Assembly (NCBI GenBank): GCA_051747265.1
Contig: JBNJFY010000002.1
Span: forward strand, 496,001-560,000
Length of the DNA stretch: 64,000 nucleotides
Source: JBNJFY01 sp051747265
Lineage (GTDB): Bacteria > Bacteroidota > Rhodothermia > Balneolales > Balneolaceae
Direction: 5' to 3'
Shown: positions 42,235 to 51,151 of the stretch, piece by piece
How positions within the stretch are numbered: position 1 is the first letter of the stretch
How the letters are laid out: each line of letters starts with the position of its first letter
Program-made: the position numbers and the translations under genes
Notes under the pieces: model-generated
Databases searched by the model: none
What the model was told of the DNA's origin: nothing
What the model saw: only the letters and a program-made list of their open reading frames with translations

Positions 42235-44667
42235 TTATCGCCAGTGATGACGCCAGATGCGCCTTCCGTCACTCTTGATAATGATAGCACCTGAGCGGCT
42301 GGTATAAAAGAGTTTATTCTGAGGACGCTGCAACCGCCGAATACTGGCTGGGTGAGGGTGATCATAACGATTTTGCCATCCCAAAGAAACCAAACTGAGC
42401 TGTGGTGTCACTTCATCTAGAAATGCACTCGTTGAACTGGTCTTACTGCCATGATGTCCCACTTTCAGCACATCGGCATCCAACAGCTGGTCATACTGCT
42501 GACCCATCCAGGTTTCTGCTTGCTGCTCCACATCCCCAGTAAACAAAAACGAAGATTCCCCATAATCCATCCTTACAACCACTGAGGCTTCATTCAAGTT
42601 GCTGGCTTGATCTGAAAACGGAGCCAATACGCTTATAAATATCTGAGGATCAACCCGCAGGGTGTCCCCGGCCTTGATAGGCTGTATCGGGATGTTTTTC
42701 TTTTGGGCTAAATCTCGCATCCGGTGGTATAGTTTGTTTTCTCCCTCCACCGGTGACTCGAGAATCCGGCCGATGCTCAGCTCTTCATCCCGAAGCAGAG
42801 CTGGCATCCCACCAATATGATCGGCGTGAGGGTGGGACAAAATCACCGCGTCCAGATGATCAATACCTTGGGCTTGTAAGTAGGGTAAAATAGTGAATGA
42901 GCCACTGTTGTAACCCGGCGACCATCGCCCCGCGTCAATTAAGATATGCTTGCCCGATGGAGTCTCTACGACCATTGCATCGCCCTGCTCCACATCTAAC
43001 ATAGTCAGGGTAAATTGGGCAGGTTGCCATTGCTGATACAATAGCGTCCCCATTCCTACGCAGCCGGTCAACAGCAATGCTATCCCCAATCGCCAGCGCA
43101 TCCTGGGATAATTCCATCCACCGATTAACAGCACCATAAGTGCGATTATCACTACTACCCAAATCATCTCCACGGTACCGAACTGTATGGATATCCAGCT
43201 GAGCGACCAAGTGCTCACTTCCTGGGCGCTGGTTTGAAGCAACCAAAGTATAAATTCAGGTATTGTATTCAACCAGCTGGCGCCCCAGGACCAAATGGCG
43301 GAAAGCGATAAGCTAATCAAGGCCAGCGGTAAATACAGAGTTACCAAGGGCAAAGCCAAGACATTGAGCAGTGGACCAACCACAGAAAATTGCTGAAAGT
43401 AGAAACCCAATAAGGGCAACAAACCTATCTGAATGATCACGCTCATAGCAACCACTCCCACAATCCACTTCATCCACCATTTCCCCCGCCACCGATTGGG
43501 AATCCACTCCTGCATGGATTGCCAAACCACGATGATCATAATCAGCGCTACAAAAGACAGTTGAAACCCCACATCGGCGAGTTGTCCGGGATCAATCAAC
43601 AGTATGACGAATCCCGCAGCTCCCAGCATGTTTAAAGCGTTGCGCTGTTTGCTAAACAATTTACCACCGGTGAGCAGCAGGGCCATAATAGACGCGCGCA
43701 ACACCGAGGCCGGGAAACCAGCTAATCCCGCGTAGATAAAACATAATAGACCTACGGAAAGTAACCCCAGCCAACGCCCCCAGCGGTAATTCCAGAGGTA
43801 GGGTATAAGGAACCAGAAGCAGCCCACCAAGATCCCCACATGGAGTCCCGATACCGCCATGATATGAGCAAGGCCGGATCGAATAAATGAATCTCTGGTT
43901 TGATTACGCAGATCACTTTTCTCTCCCATAATGATCGCCTTGGCCAGTGCCGCCCGTTCCGGTTTATACAATCGGTCAATGGTTTCGGAAACGGAATTGC
44001 GAAATCGGGCCAACGTCATTCCCCGTTGAGCCGATTGATAGTCATGGATATTCTCCAATTTACCGTGAGCCACGATCCCCGACTCTCTCAAGAAGGATCG
44101 GTAATCAAAAACGCCGGGATTGCTTGGCGCTTCTAAAGGGTAAACCGTAAAATGGCCATTGAGCTTCACTTCGGGTTGCAGGGGATGAGCTCCAGAAGCC
44201 GACTCGAACCGCGCGCGAATGCGGGTGGGGAGCGTCCAGCGCAGCGAGTCCCGAAACCAGAGGGTATCCGTTCGCATGGTAACCAGACAGGCGGAACGAT
44301 CTTCGGTCTGATGCTTCACTTCTTCGACTGTGCCACTGATACGTATTTGATCCCACTGAAACAGCTCAAAAGGTGGATGATCGTCGTACTTATCAATGGC
44401 CCTTAGTTGGCTATACCACCCACCGGCTGCTATCAACATCAGCAGATAGATCCATTTACCACGAAACACATCGCGGGTGGATAACCGCTGCTGTTGACGA
44501 ATCAAATAGTATAGATGCCCAACCAAAAGCAGGATAAACCCAATGGCCCATCCCACATGGTATCCGGTCAAATAATGTAAGCCAATCCCCAAACCAAATA
44601 ATAAGACTATACGCAGTGCGGGATATCGGGCCCACGGTACTTGTTGCTCTTTCTTATTCCAACTCAT
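42235..44667 (-). CDS. comEC: ComEC/Rec2 DNA uptake channel
   Basis: 810 aa. An N-terminal membrane and OB-type (DUF4131) region, the competence core with many helices (about residues 230-510, containing 'HIMAVSGLHVGILVG' and 'AGFPASVLRASIMALLL'), and a C-terminal MBL nuclease-like domain with 'LDVEQGDAMVVETP', 'LSHPHADHIGGMPALL', 'FTGDVEQQAE' and 'VLKVGHHGSKTSS'. All metal ligands are present. ComEC carries single-stranded DNA across the inner membrane in natural transformation. Other competence genes are not in the window. Confidence 0.96.
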   Translation of the reverse strand: MSWNKKEQQVPWARYPALRIVLLFGLGIGLHYLTGYHVGWAIGFILLLVGHLYYLIRQQQRLSTRDVFRGKWIYLLMLIAAGGWYSQLRAIDKYDDHPPFELFQWDQIRISGTVEEVKHQTEDRSACLVTMRTDTLWFRDSLRWTLPTRIRARFESASGAHPLQPEVKLNGHFTVYPLEAPSNPGVFDYRSFLRESGIVAHGKLENIHDYQSAQRGMTLARFRNSVSETIDRLYKPERAALAKAIIMGEKSDLRNQTRDSFIRSGLAHIMAVSGLHVGILVGCFWFLIPYLWNYRWGRWLGLLSVGLLCFIYAGLAGFPASVLRASIMALLLTGGKLFSKQRNALNMLGAAGFVILLIDPGQLADVGFQLSFVALIMIIVVWQSMQEWIPNRWRGKWWMKWIVGVVAMSVIIQIGLLPLLGFYFQQFSVVGPLLNVLALPLVTLYLPLALISLSLSAIWSWGASWLNTIPEFILWLLQTSAQEVSTWSLSWISIQFGTVEMIWVVVIIALMVLLIGGWNYPRMRWRLGIALLLTGCVGMGTLLYQQWQPAQFTLTMLDVEQGDAMVVETPSGKHILIDAGRWSPGYNSGSFTILPYLQAQGIDHLDAVILSHPHADHIGGMPALLRDEELSIGRILESPVEGENKLYHRMRDLAQKKNIPIQPIKAGDTLRVDPQIFISVLAPFSDQASNLNEASVVVRMDYGESSFLFTGDVEQQAETWMGQQYDQLLDADVLKVGHHGSKTSSTSAFLDEVTPQLSLVSLGWQNRYDHPHPASIRRLQRPQNKLFYTSRSGAIIIKSDGRRIWRHHWR

Positions 44668-44858
44668 TACTCTCGTTATCTTGTCCCCTTTTTGTATAGA
44701 GCCATTTCCCCCTTAATCCTTACAGAATCCCTTTAAAACACTTTCTGTGAAAATGAGGGGAAGATCAACATTTTTTAACAGCCCCAAATTGGCATTTCAG
44801 CCTTCAATCGGACACATTGGGTTAGCTGGATAACACAACCCTAATCAATAAAAGAACT

Positions 44859-45938
44859 ATGACACAGGTGCTTGACTCTATATTGGTATCTCATCGATCC
44901 ATTCGTTGGGTTACACTATCCCTAATCACTCTGGCTATGCTGGTCGGAGTCGGCTGCCAGAAATCCGGGAATTCCATGGCGGATCAGTCTCAAAAAGAAT
45001 ATGCCATTGCGCTGCATGGGGGCGCCGGAGTAATCTCCAAGGATATATCCGATGAGCGCAAACAACAGTACGTAGATGCGCTGAATGAGGCCTTAAATAT
45101 CGGGGAAGGCGTACTCCAGGAGGGCGGCTCCGCATTGGACGCGGTAGAACAAACCATTAACTACCTGGAAGACAATCCGCTGTTTAACGCCGGAAAAGGA
45201 GCAGTATTTACCGCGGAAGGCAAACACGAGCTGGACGCGGCCATCATGGACGGTACCAACCTGAATGCCGGAACCATTACCGGGGTACGCACCGTAAAAA
45301 ATCCCATTTCCTTGGCTCGCAAAGTGATGACTGATTCCAAGCACGTGATGTTTTCGTGGGATGGCGCCGAACAGTTCGCTGACCAAGTGGGTGTGGAGCG
45401 TGTAGAGAACAGCTATTTTTCGGTAGAACGCCGCAAAAAGCAGTGGGAAAAAGCCAATGAGCAGCAATCCGGCGCCGATCTACTCTATCGCGGTGAAGAT
45501 CCCCAATTCTGGGATGGCGACAAGTTTGGTACGGTGGGTTGCGTGGCCTTGGATAAAGAGGGCAACCTGGCGGCCGGAACCTCCACCGGAGGCATGACCA
45601 ATAAGAAGTTTGGGCGGGTGGGCGACGTACCCATTGTGGGATCCGGAACCTACGCCAACGATATGGCTGCCGTTTCCGCGACCGGATGGGGCGAGAAGAT
45701 CATGCTGCAGGTTACCGGCGCGCACATCGCTCACTATATGGAGTACAAAGGCGTCCCTTTGAAAGACGCCGCCAACCACGTGATTTTCAATCAACTGGCT
45801 GAAGGCACCGCGGGCATCATCAGCGTGGATAAATATGGCAACATCACCATGCCCTTCAACACCAAAGGCATGTTCCGCGCCGCCGCCGACGCCGAAGGCT
45901 ACCGCACCGTGGCCATCTGGGAAGATGATGAAATGTAG
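44859..45938 (+). CDS. Isoaspartyl peptidase / L-asparaginase (Ntn hydrolase), lipoprotein
   Basis: 359 aa. A lipoprotein-like signal ends 'LVGVGC' (Cys 33). The mature part starts 'YAIALHGGAGVI', typical of plant-type asparaginases. The autoprocessing Thr lies in 'FGTVGCVALDKEGNLAAG' (near residue 224), followed by 'TSTGGMTNKKFGRVGDVP'. The enzyme cleaves iso-aspartyl peptides or asparagine after self-cleavage into two chains. An exported, lipid-anchored form is not the usual location but is known in this phylum. A strong terminator follows. Confidence 0.94.
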   Translation: MTQVLDSILVSHRSIRWVTLSLITLAMLVGVGCQKSGNSMADQSQKEYAIALHGGAGVISKDISDERKQQYVDALNEALNIGEGVLQEGGSALDAVEQTINYLEDNPLFNAGKGAVFTAEGKHELDAAIMDGTNLNAGTITGVRTVKNPISLARKVMTDSKHVMFSWDGAEQFADQVGVERVENSYFSVERRKKQWEKANEQQSGADLLYRGEDPQFWDGDKFGTVGCVALDKEGNLAAGTSTGGMTNKKFGRVGDVPIVGSGTYANDMAAVSATGWGEKIMLQVTGAHIAHYMEYKGVPLKDAANHVIFNQLAEGTAGIISVDKYGNITMPFNTKGMFRAAADAEGYRTVAIWEDDEM

Positions 45939-45950
45939 TTAGCAAAACGT

Positions 45951-45975
45951 TTCATCCGGCAGACTGCCGGATGAA
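45951..45975 (+). repeat. Perfect hairpin after the asparaginase gene
   Basis: TTCATCCGGCA-GAC-TGCCGGATGAA, 11-bp stem, 12 bases past the stop. It is followed by a second stem that has a T-run, so this one may help stabilise the transcript end. Confidence 0.65.
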
Positions 45976-45992
45976 CCTTTTGCTCTAAATTA

Positions 45993-46032
45993 AGAAAGCC
46001 CTGCACCGAACTCGGCGCAGGGCTTTTTATTT
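45993..46032 (+). terminator. Rho-independent terminator
   Basis: AAAGCCCTGC and GCAGGGCTTT pair around the loop ACCGAACTCGGC, followed by TTTATTT. It ends the asparaginase transcript. Confidence 0.9.
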
Positions 46033-46061
46033 GCCTTAATTCGCTATATCAAAGAAACGCT

Positions 46062-49000
46062 TTACTCCTCCACGCCCGGCACATTCATCGGTTCTGGAGT
46101 TTCATACCACTCGCGCTCCAGCGTTCGCTTTCGAGGATATACCTCATTCAGCGTTTCGCCTTCGAACAAGCGGCCGTTCTTCATCACGTATTCCACGGTA
46201 TTGGAATTACGGATGTTCTCCAGAGGATTCTCATTCATGATCACCAGATCGGCCAGTTTCCCGGCTTCGATGGATCCCAAGTCCTGATCCAATCCTAGGG
46301 CATGCGCGCCTAGAATGGTGGCTGTTTTGAGCGCTTCGTGTTCGCTCATGCCGCCAGCCTGCATCGACCACAGCTCCCAGTGGTAGCCTAAGCCCTGCAG
46401 CTGACCGTGACTTCCCACGCCAGCCCAGCCGCCGGCATCTACCAGATCGTTGATGAATTCGGCGTGCTTCTTAAACACATGCTCTTCATCCATAAACCAC
46501 CCGGCTCCGCGGCGACGCGTCTTACCGGCCAACTCGGTATATGGCGTGAAGTACTGCAGCTTTTCATCATGATAGGGCTGCTCGCGAGAGTAGTAGTAGT
46601 TCTCGGCCCACGGACCGCCATAGGAAACCAGCAAGGTTGGGGTGACCGTCATTTTGGCTTCGCTTACCGTACGGATCACATCATCAAAGAGGGGATACAC
46701 GGGCAGCGCGTGCTCATGACCGGGATACCCATCCAGCAGCTGGGTCATATTCAGCTTGTAGTTCAGGCCGCCCTCGGTAGTAGGCATCAGCTCCTGCTCT
46801 TTAGCTGCTTCGATGATCCACTGGCGCTGTTTTCGGTTTCCGGCCAGGTACATCTTGATGGTCTTGGTGTTGTAGTACTTGCTGTACTGTTTCAACACGT
46901 CGCGGGCTTGATCTAGGCTCTTGATATTATACGCCCAGAATCCAACCCCCGGACCGGTGGAGTACACACGGGGACCCAGCATTTCGCCGGCATTGACCAT
47001 ATCTGCGTAGGTCAACACATCGGTGGTGGCCGTCTGCGGATCACGAGTTGCAGTCACACCATACGCCAGATTGGCTTGATACACCCACACCTGATTTTTG
47101 TGGATTCCCCATTTGGGCCACATGTGCGCGTGCGTATCTACAAAGCCGGGAATAATGGTTTTCCCGGATACGTCGATTACTTCCGCGTTGGAAGGCACCT
47201 GCAAGGAACCGCTGGCCCCTACCTCTTTAATGCGATTGTCTTCGATCAGGATATCGCCCTGCTCGATAACTTCATCGCCATCCATAGTGATAATACGCGC
47301 GCCTTTCAGCAGAGCGATGCCTTCAGGAATATCCTTCTGATAGGTCACCTTGATCTCGTGCTCTTGAGCACGGTACACAGCGAGCTCCTCATCTTCCTTT
47401 TCTTCGGATTTAGCATCTTCATCGGCGGAATCTTGCTCCGGGGAATCCTCAGCTTCTTCTTTCTTGTCTTCCTCTGCTTTCTGGGCCTCCTCTTCGGCTT
47501 TTTGGGCGGCTTTTACGCTATCCGCAAAGGCCTCTGCTTCATTGAGATCGTAGACAAAGTGACTGCTTCCCAGCGACCAGTGTACCTTATCGGCATCCGC
47601 TGACCAAGTAGGAAACTCGCCCCCCAACTTGGTCAATTTCGTGGCGGGAAACTGCGCGGATTCAGGTCGAGCCACGGAGATGGTTTCCACATTACCGGTC
47701 TTGGGCACAGTGACCACATAGATGTTGTTATTGATCTGAGCGAGCGCTTGATCGCCTTTGGGCGCCATCATCAGTTCAGAGGCGGGAGAAGGCATATTCA
47801 TCTCCATGGCCTGCATGATTTCCGGCGTCAACAAGCAGTTGATCTTATTGCGCTCATGCTTGGCGTGATCATGCTCCCAGTTCATCATTCCAAAGGTGCG
47901 AATACCGGTCACTTTTATGTATTCTTCTTCATCGGTTCCATCCCAGCGAATGGAGAGTAGGGTTCCGCCGCCTTTATTCAAGTAAATACGATCATTCCCT
48001 TTTACAAAGTGCGGATTATAACGCCCATCGGCCTTATCAATGAAGTGCTGCTTGTCGCCATCGCTGTCTATCCAGTACAGTTCATCACTGGAACGGAAAG
48101 CCATCGGCCCACTGGCTTGCTTATAATTCTGAGCCGCGCCTTTCAGGTATACGATACGATCACTGTTGTACGACCATGCCGGTTCGCTGTACACAGCCGT
48201 TTCATCGGTCAGGCGATCAATTTTAGTGCGCAGCGCCCCAAATTTCACTTTATAGAGATGTCCGCCATCGGGCGACCAAGTGGCGTATACCAGTTCTTTG
48301 CCATCCGGCGACCAAGCGGGCTGCGCTTCTGTGATGTCCATATCGGATACGCGCTCGGCTTTCCCGTCAGGTAGATCCATCACATACAGGCGGTTCAACA
48401 CCGTAAAGGCTAGCTTGGATCCATCCGGAGATGGAACCGCGTCTCGAATCTGAGTGGCTAATACGTCTTTTTCATCGCTAATCGGATAGTCAAAATCCAA
48501 TCGGGGGCCCAGATTCAATTCCACATCCGCTTCCATGGGGATCTTTTGAGCATCACCGCCACTAACTGGGATCCGCCAGAATTCGCCGCCCCAAGTAGCG
48601 ATCACCTGCTTACTATCCGGCGTAAAAGTCATACCGGGCAACACCCCCATGGTAGCAATAGATTCCTGCTCATCCCGCTGAATGGGATAGGCCAGCCAGC
48701 GTTCAGCTCCGGTATTCAGATTGCGCAACATCAGTCCAGTTTGATCCTCGTAGCGAGTGCCGTACACCATCCACTTACCATCCGGAGAAAGGGTGGGGGT
48801 AAACGCCGAACCATATTGGTTGGAGACGGTTCTTCGCTCGCCCGTTTCCCGATCATATTCACCAATCTGATACTGGGGCAATTGGGCGTTGTAATCCCAG
48901 GGACCGCGACGCTGAGAATAGTAAATATAGCGTCCGTCCGGGCTTACCGCCGGATCGATCATTTTTAGGCTGCTGGGTGGATCCCCCAGTTGAGTACCGC

Positions 49001-49565
49001 CGCCACCATCTTTGTGATACATGTGCAGCTTGATATTCATGCGGCCTCGCGCACCAATAATATAGTTGCCATCCGGCGTCCACTCAGCGGCAGGGTAATT
49101 CATATTATTATCTTTGGTTACCTGGGTGGTCTCTTCCGACTCCAGATCCATATACCAAATATTTTCCGCCCCACTGCGATCGGAGGTGAATAGCACATAC
49201 TTACCATCCGGGCTGAACCGAGGATGCGTATCGTAAGCCATACCACTGGTCAAGCGTGTGGCCTTTCCGCCTTCCACGGGCATGGTATAGAGGTCACCCA
49301 TCAAGTCAAAAATCAGAGTAGACCCATCCGGACTGATATCCACCGACATCCAGGTTCCCTTGTTGGTGGTAAAAGAAATCGTGCGTTCCGGTTGAAGAGG
49401 TAATTTTTCAAATTTCTTTTCAATACCTGCGCTATCTGCCTCGGTATCGCTGTCCTCATCTTGTGCCCACGCCGTGCCGGGTACGACCGCCATGGAACCG
49501 AATAGACTGAGACAAAGCATAACTACCGCAGTACGCAGCTTGCTAGCTGATTGCATATAAATCAT
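46062..49565 (-). CDS. Secreted TolB-type beta-propeller fused to amidohydrolase
   Basis: 1167 aa (start 49565; the Met at 49556 gives an equally good signal peptide ending 'AWAQ'). Residues ~50-690 hold repeated PD40/WD40-like blades ('SPDGSTLIFD', 'SPDGKYVLFTSDR', 'SPDGRYIYYS' and so on). A linker of about 40 residues is almost purely Glu/Lys/Asp/Ala (~710-750). The C-terminal amidohydrolase begins 'GARIITMDGDEVIEQG', with the metal motif 'GFVDTHAHMWP' and the late 'GVGSHGQ'. Proteins of this layout are annotated as imidazolonepropionase-like or Xaa-Pro dipeptidases; the true substrate is unknown. It is located in the periplasm or exported. Confidence 0.9.
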   Translation of the reverse strand: MIYMQSASKLRTAVVMLCLSLFGSMAVVPGTAWAQDEDSDTEADSAGIEKKFEKLPLQPERTISFTTNKGTWMSVDISPDGSTLIFDLMGDLYTMPVEGGKATRLTSGMAYDTHPRFSPDGKYVLFTSDRSGAENIWYMDLESEETTQVTKDNNMNYPAAEWTPDGNYIIGARGRMNIKLHMYHKDGGGGTQLGDPPSSLKMIDPAVSPDGRYIYYSQRRGPWDYNAQLPQYQIGEYDRETGERRTVSNQYGSAFTPTLSPDGKWMVYGTRYEDQTGLMLRNLNTGAERWLAYPIQRDEQESIATMGVLPGMTFTPDSKQVIATWGGEFWRIPVSGGDAQKIPMEADVELNLGPRLDFDYPISDEKDVLATQIRDAVPSPDGSKLAFTVLNRLYVMDLPDGKAERVSDMDITEAQPAWSPDGKELVYATWSPDGGHLYKVKFGALRTKIDRLTDETAVYSEPAWSYNSDRIVYLKGAAQNYKQASGPMAFRSSDELYWIDSDGDKQHFIDKADGRYNPHFVKGNDRIYLNKGGGTLLSIRWDGTDEEEYIKVTGIRTFGMMNWEHDHAKHERNKINCLLTPEIMQAMEMNMPSPASELMMAPKGDQALAQINNNIYVVTVPKTGNVETISVARPESAQFPATKLTKLGGEFPTWSADADKVHWSLGSSHFVYDLNEAEAFADSVKAAQKAEEEAQKAEEDKKEEAEDSPEQDSADEDAKSEEKEDEELAVYRAQEHEIKVTYQKDIPEGIALLKGARIITMDGDEVIEQGDILIEDNRIKEVGASGSLQVPSNAEVIDVSGKTIIPGFVDTHAHMWPKWGIHKNQVWVYQANLAYGVTATRDPQTATTDVLTYADMVNAGEMLGPRVYSTGPGVGFWAYNIKSLDQARDVLKQYSKYYNTKTIKMYLAGNRKQRQWIIEAAKEQELMPTTEGGLNYKLNMTQLLDGYPGHEHALPVYPLFDDVIRTVSEAKMTVTPTLLVSYGGPWAENYYYSREQPYHDEKLQYFTPYTELAGKTRRRGAGWFMDEEHVFKKHAEFINDLVDAGGWAGVGSHGQLQGLGYHWELWSMQAGGMSEHEALKTATILGAHALGLDQDLGSIEAGKLADLVIMNENPLENIRNSNTVEYVMKNGRLFEGETLNEVYPRKRTLEREWYETPEPMNVPGVEE

Positions 49566-49831
49566 AATTAATTAATGTGTTTCTGATATAGAAGGGCCTG
49601 TTGACCGCAATAATGCTACAAGAATATGTAAATACTAGAAGTAAGTTGCGGAATTTCAGCTTAAATAACGTGACTTTACATGGTTTTACCAGGAGCAGGG
49701 GCAGACGGCAAAGGGCAAACGTACGTTTTGAGATGGTTTTCAAGTCTTTGACTTTAGCTTAGAGCTCTCAATGGTTTTGAAACTAATTACAAGCAATAAA
49801 TTTCGTCTGCCGTTTGCCCTCTGCCCTCCCC
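49566..49831. other. Intergenic stretch with inverted heptad tracts
   Basis: Upstream of the propeller/amidohydrolase gene. Includes the repeat pair at 49692-49720 and 49804-49831. No gene was accepted here. Confidence 0.55.
49692..49831. repeat. Inverted pair of heptad tracts beside rnpB terminator
   Basis: Left: GGAGCAGGGGCAGACGGCAA and more (49692-49720). Right: CGTCTGC CGTTTGC CCTCTGC CCTCCCC (49804-49831), which begins where the rnpB terminator T-run ends. The arms are imperfect inverse copies with an ~80-base spacer. Confidence 0.75.
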
Positions 49832-49869
49832 CCAAAGACAAAAGGCCATCCCAATCTTCTGGGACAGCC
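49832..49869 (-). terminator. Terminator of rnpB
   Basis: On the minus strand GGCTGTCCCA and TGGGATGGCC pair (10 bp with two G-U) around a short loop, followed by TTTTGTCTTT. It starts 15 bases past the end of RNase P RNA. Confidence 0.88.
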
Positions 49870-49883
49870 TTCTGGTGTAATTC

Positions 49884-50245
49884 TGAGGAAAATCTATAAG
49901 CCGAATTCTGTATTCCATCGCAATGGAATAGGTAATCATTTATCTGGGCTCCGGATTACTCCGAAGCTCAAGCGGTCTACCCGGCCGTATAGTGACCAGC
50001 GGCACATGACCTGCGCGACCTTGCATCCCGTGAGGTTTACCATGCCCCGGAATGTTACCATCCGGGCGGTGAGCTCTTACCTCGCCTTTGCACCCTTACC
50101 CCGAAGCATCGGGGCGGTTTGTTTTCTGTTGCACTATCTGTCGCCTTTCGGCGCCTTCCGGTTAGGAAGCACGGTGCTCGTAGATGTTCGGACTTTCCTC
50201 CCGATTACGCAGAAGCGTACTCCGGCGATTACCCGATCTTCCTCA
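49884..50245 (-). ncRNA. rnpB: RNase P RNA (type A)
   Basis: About 362 nt. The conserved 'GAGGAAAGTCCGAACATC' lies near the 5' end, then 'ACAGATAGTGCAACAGAAA', 'CAAACCGCC', 'GGTAACATTCCGGGGCATGG' and 'GAGCCCAGATAAATGATT' near the 3' part. Helix P1 closes the molecule (TGAGGAAGATC with GATTTTCCTCA). P12 is a short perfect hairpin, CCCCGATGCTTCGGGG, the same palindrome found in the D-loop of the tRNA relic at 34301. It forms the RNA core of the tRNA 5'-processing enzyme. A terminator follows. Confidence 0.97.
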
Positions 50246-50380
50246 TAAACCTTAAAGAACAAACACTAGTTAACTAACGGATTTAGCCTACTCCAACGTA
50301 TATTCCACAGCTAACCTCATACTGTGGCACTTGAAAGTACTAGCTCATTCCATCCTATCTCACCAATTAAAAGCGAGTAA

Positions 50381-51115
50381 TTAGACAGACAACTTCTCTT
50401 TGGCCGTTTCAAAGAATGATGGATCTACAACAATGCGTCCACTATTCTCGTCGATAATAATCTTATTACGACGGCGAACTTCTACCTGAGTTTGTGGAGG
50501 CAACATCATACCTTGAGCCGCTCCTTTTTCCATAGGTACAACCGCCAATCCGTTGCTGAGGCCTTCCCGTAAGCGATTGTAACTTTTTAGATACCGCTCA
50601 TCTAATTCTTCCTCTAACTCATCACGAGTTTCTTGAAGCTTTTCTTGTTCTTCGGCGGTTTTCTTTTGAACATCACTGAGCTCTTCTTTCTTCTCATCGT
50701 ACATTTCCTGTACTTGCTCGAGCTTTTCTTTGTTGGTTTCCAGTTCTTGTTCAATTTCTTCCTGCCGTTCCGCTATTTCCTCGATACGAGATTCGGCGTT
50801 TTCAACCGCTTGCTTCTGAGCTTCGATCTCTTTAGTCAGCGCATCGTATTCGCGATTGTTGCGAACCGTCATCTGCTGCTCTTCGTACTTCTCAATCCGT
50901 TGCTTGGATTCCTTAATCTCAAGCTCCAGATTATTGTTCTCTACCTTCAGCTCTTTTTGCTCTTCTTCCAGACGTTTGATGCGCGCCTTGTAGCGGTTAA
51001 TATCGGTTTCGATATCCAAGATTTCCTCGGGAAGATCACCTTGCAGTCGCTCGATCTCATCAATTCTGCTGTCGATGTATTGGAGATTGGCTAACTGTTG
51101 GAGTATTTCTTTCAT
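50381..51115 (-). CDS. Coiled-coil protein of the zinc-ribbon (CdsZ-like) family, lacking the zinc ligands
   Basis: 244 aa. The N-terminal ~185 residues are a long coiled coil, as in proteins named 'C4-type zinc ribbon domain'. The C-terminus aligns with that ribbon in its flanking residues ('MMLPPQTQVEVRRRNKI', 'SGRIVVDPSFF'). However, where the family has CGxC and CxxCG, this protein has 'GAAQG' and 'DENSG', and the whole protein has no Cys. Zinc binding therefore seems lost. It follows the Nif3-like gene by 36 bases in the same direction, the usual pairing. Confidence 0.85.
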   Translation of the reverse strand: MKEILQQLANLQYIDSRIDEIERLQGDLPEEILDIETDINRYKARIKRLEEEQKELKVENNNLELEIKESKQRIEKYEEQQMTVRNNREYDALTKEIEAQKQAVENAESRIEEIAERQEEIEQELETNKEKLEQVQEMYDEKKEELSDVQKKTAEEQEKLQETRDELEEELDERYLKSYNRLREGLSNGLAVVPMEKGAAQGMMLPPQTQVEVRRRNKIIIDENSGRIVVDPSFFETAKEKLSV

Positions 51116-51151
51116 AAGGTTTGTATGCGTCGGTTATGTTTGTGTGGATTG

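Noticed and set aside
49543..49743. 66-codon frame upstream of the propeller/amidohydrolase gene
   Set aside because: Runs through the heptad repeat tract and has no recognisable features.
49814..50248. 144-codon frame on the + strand over the RNase P RNA
   Set aside because: It is the antisense of rnpB; the RNA secondary-structure match is decisive.
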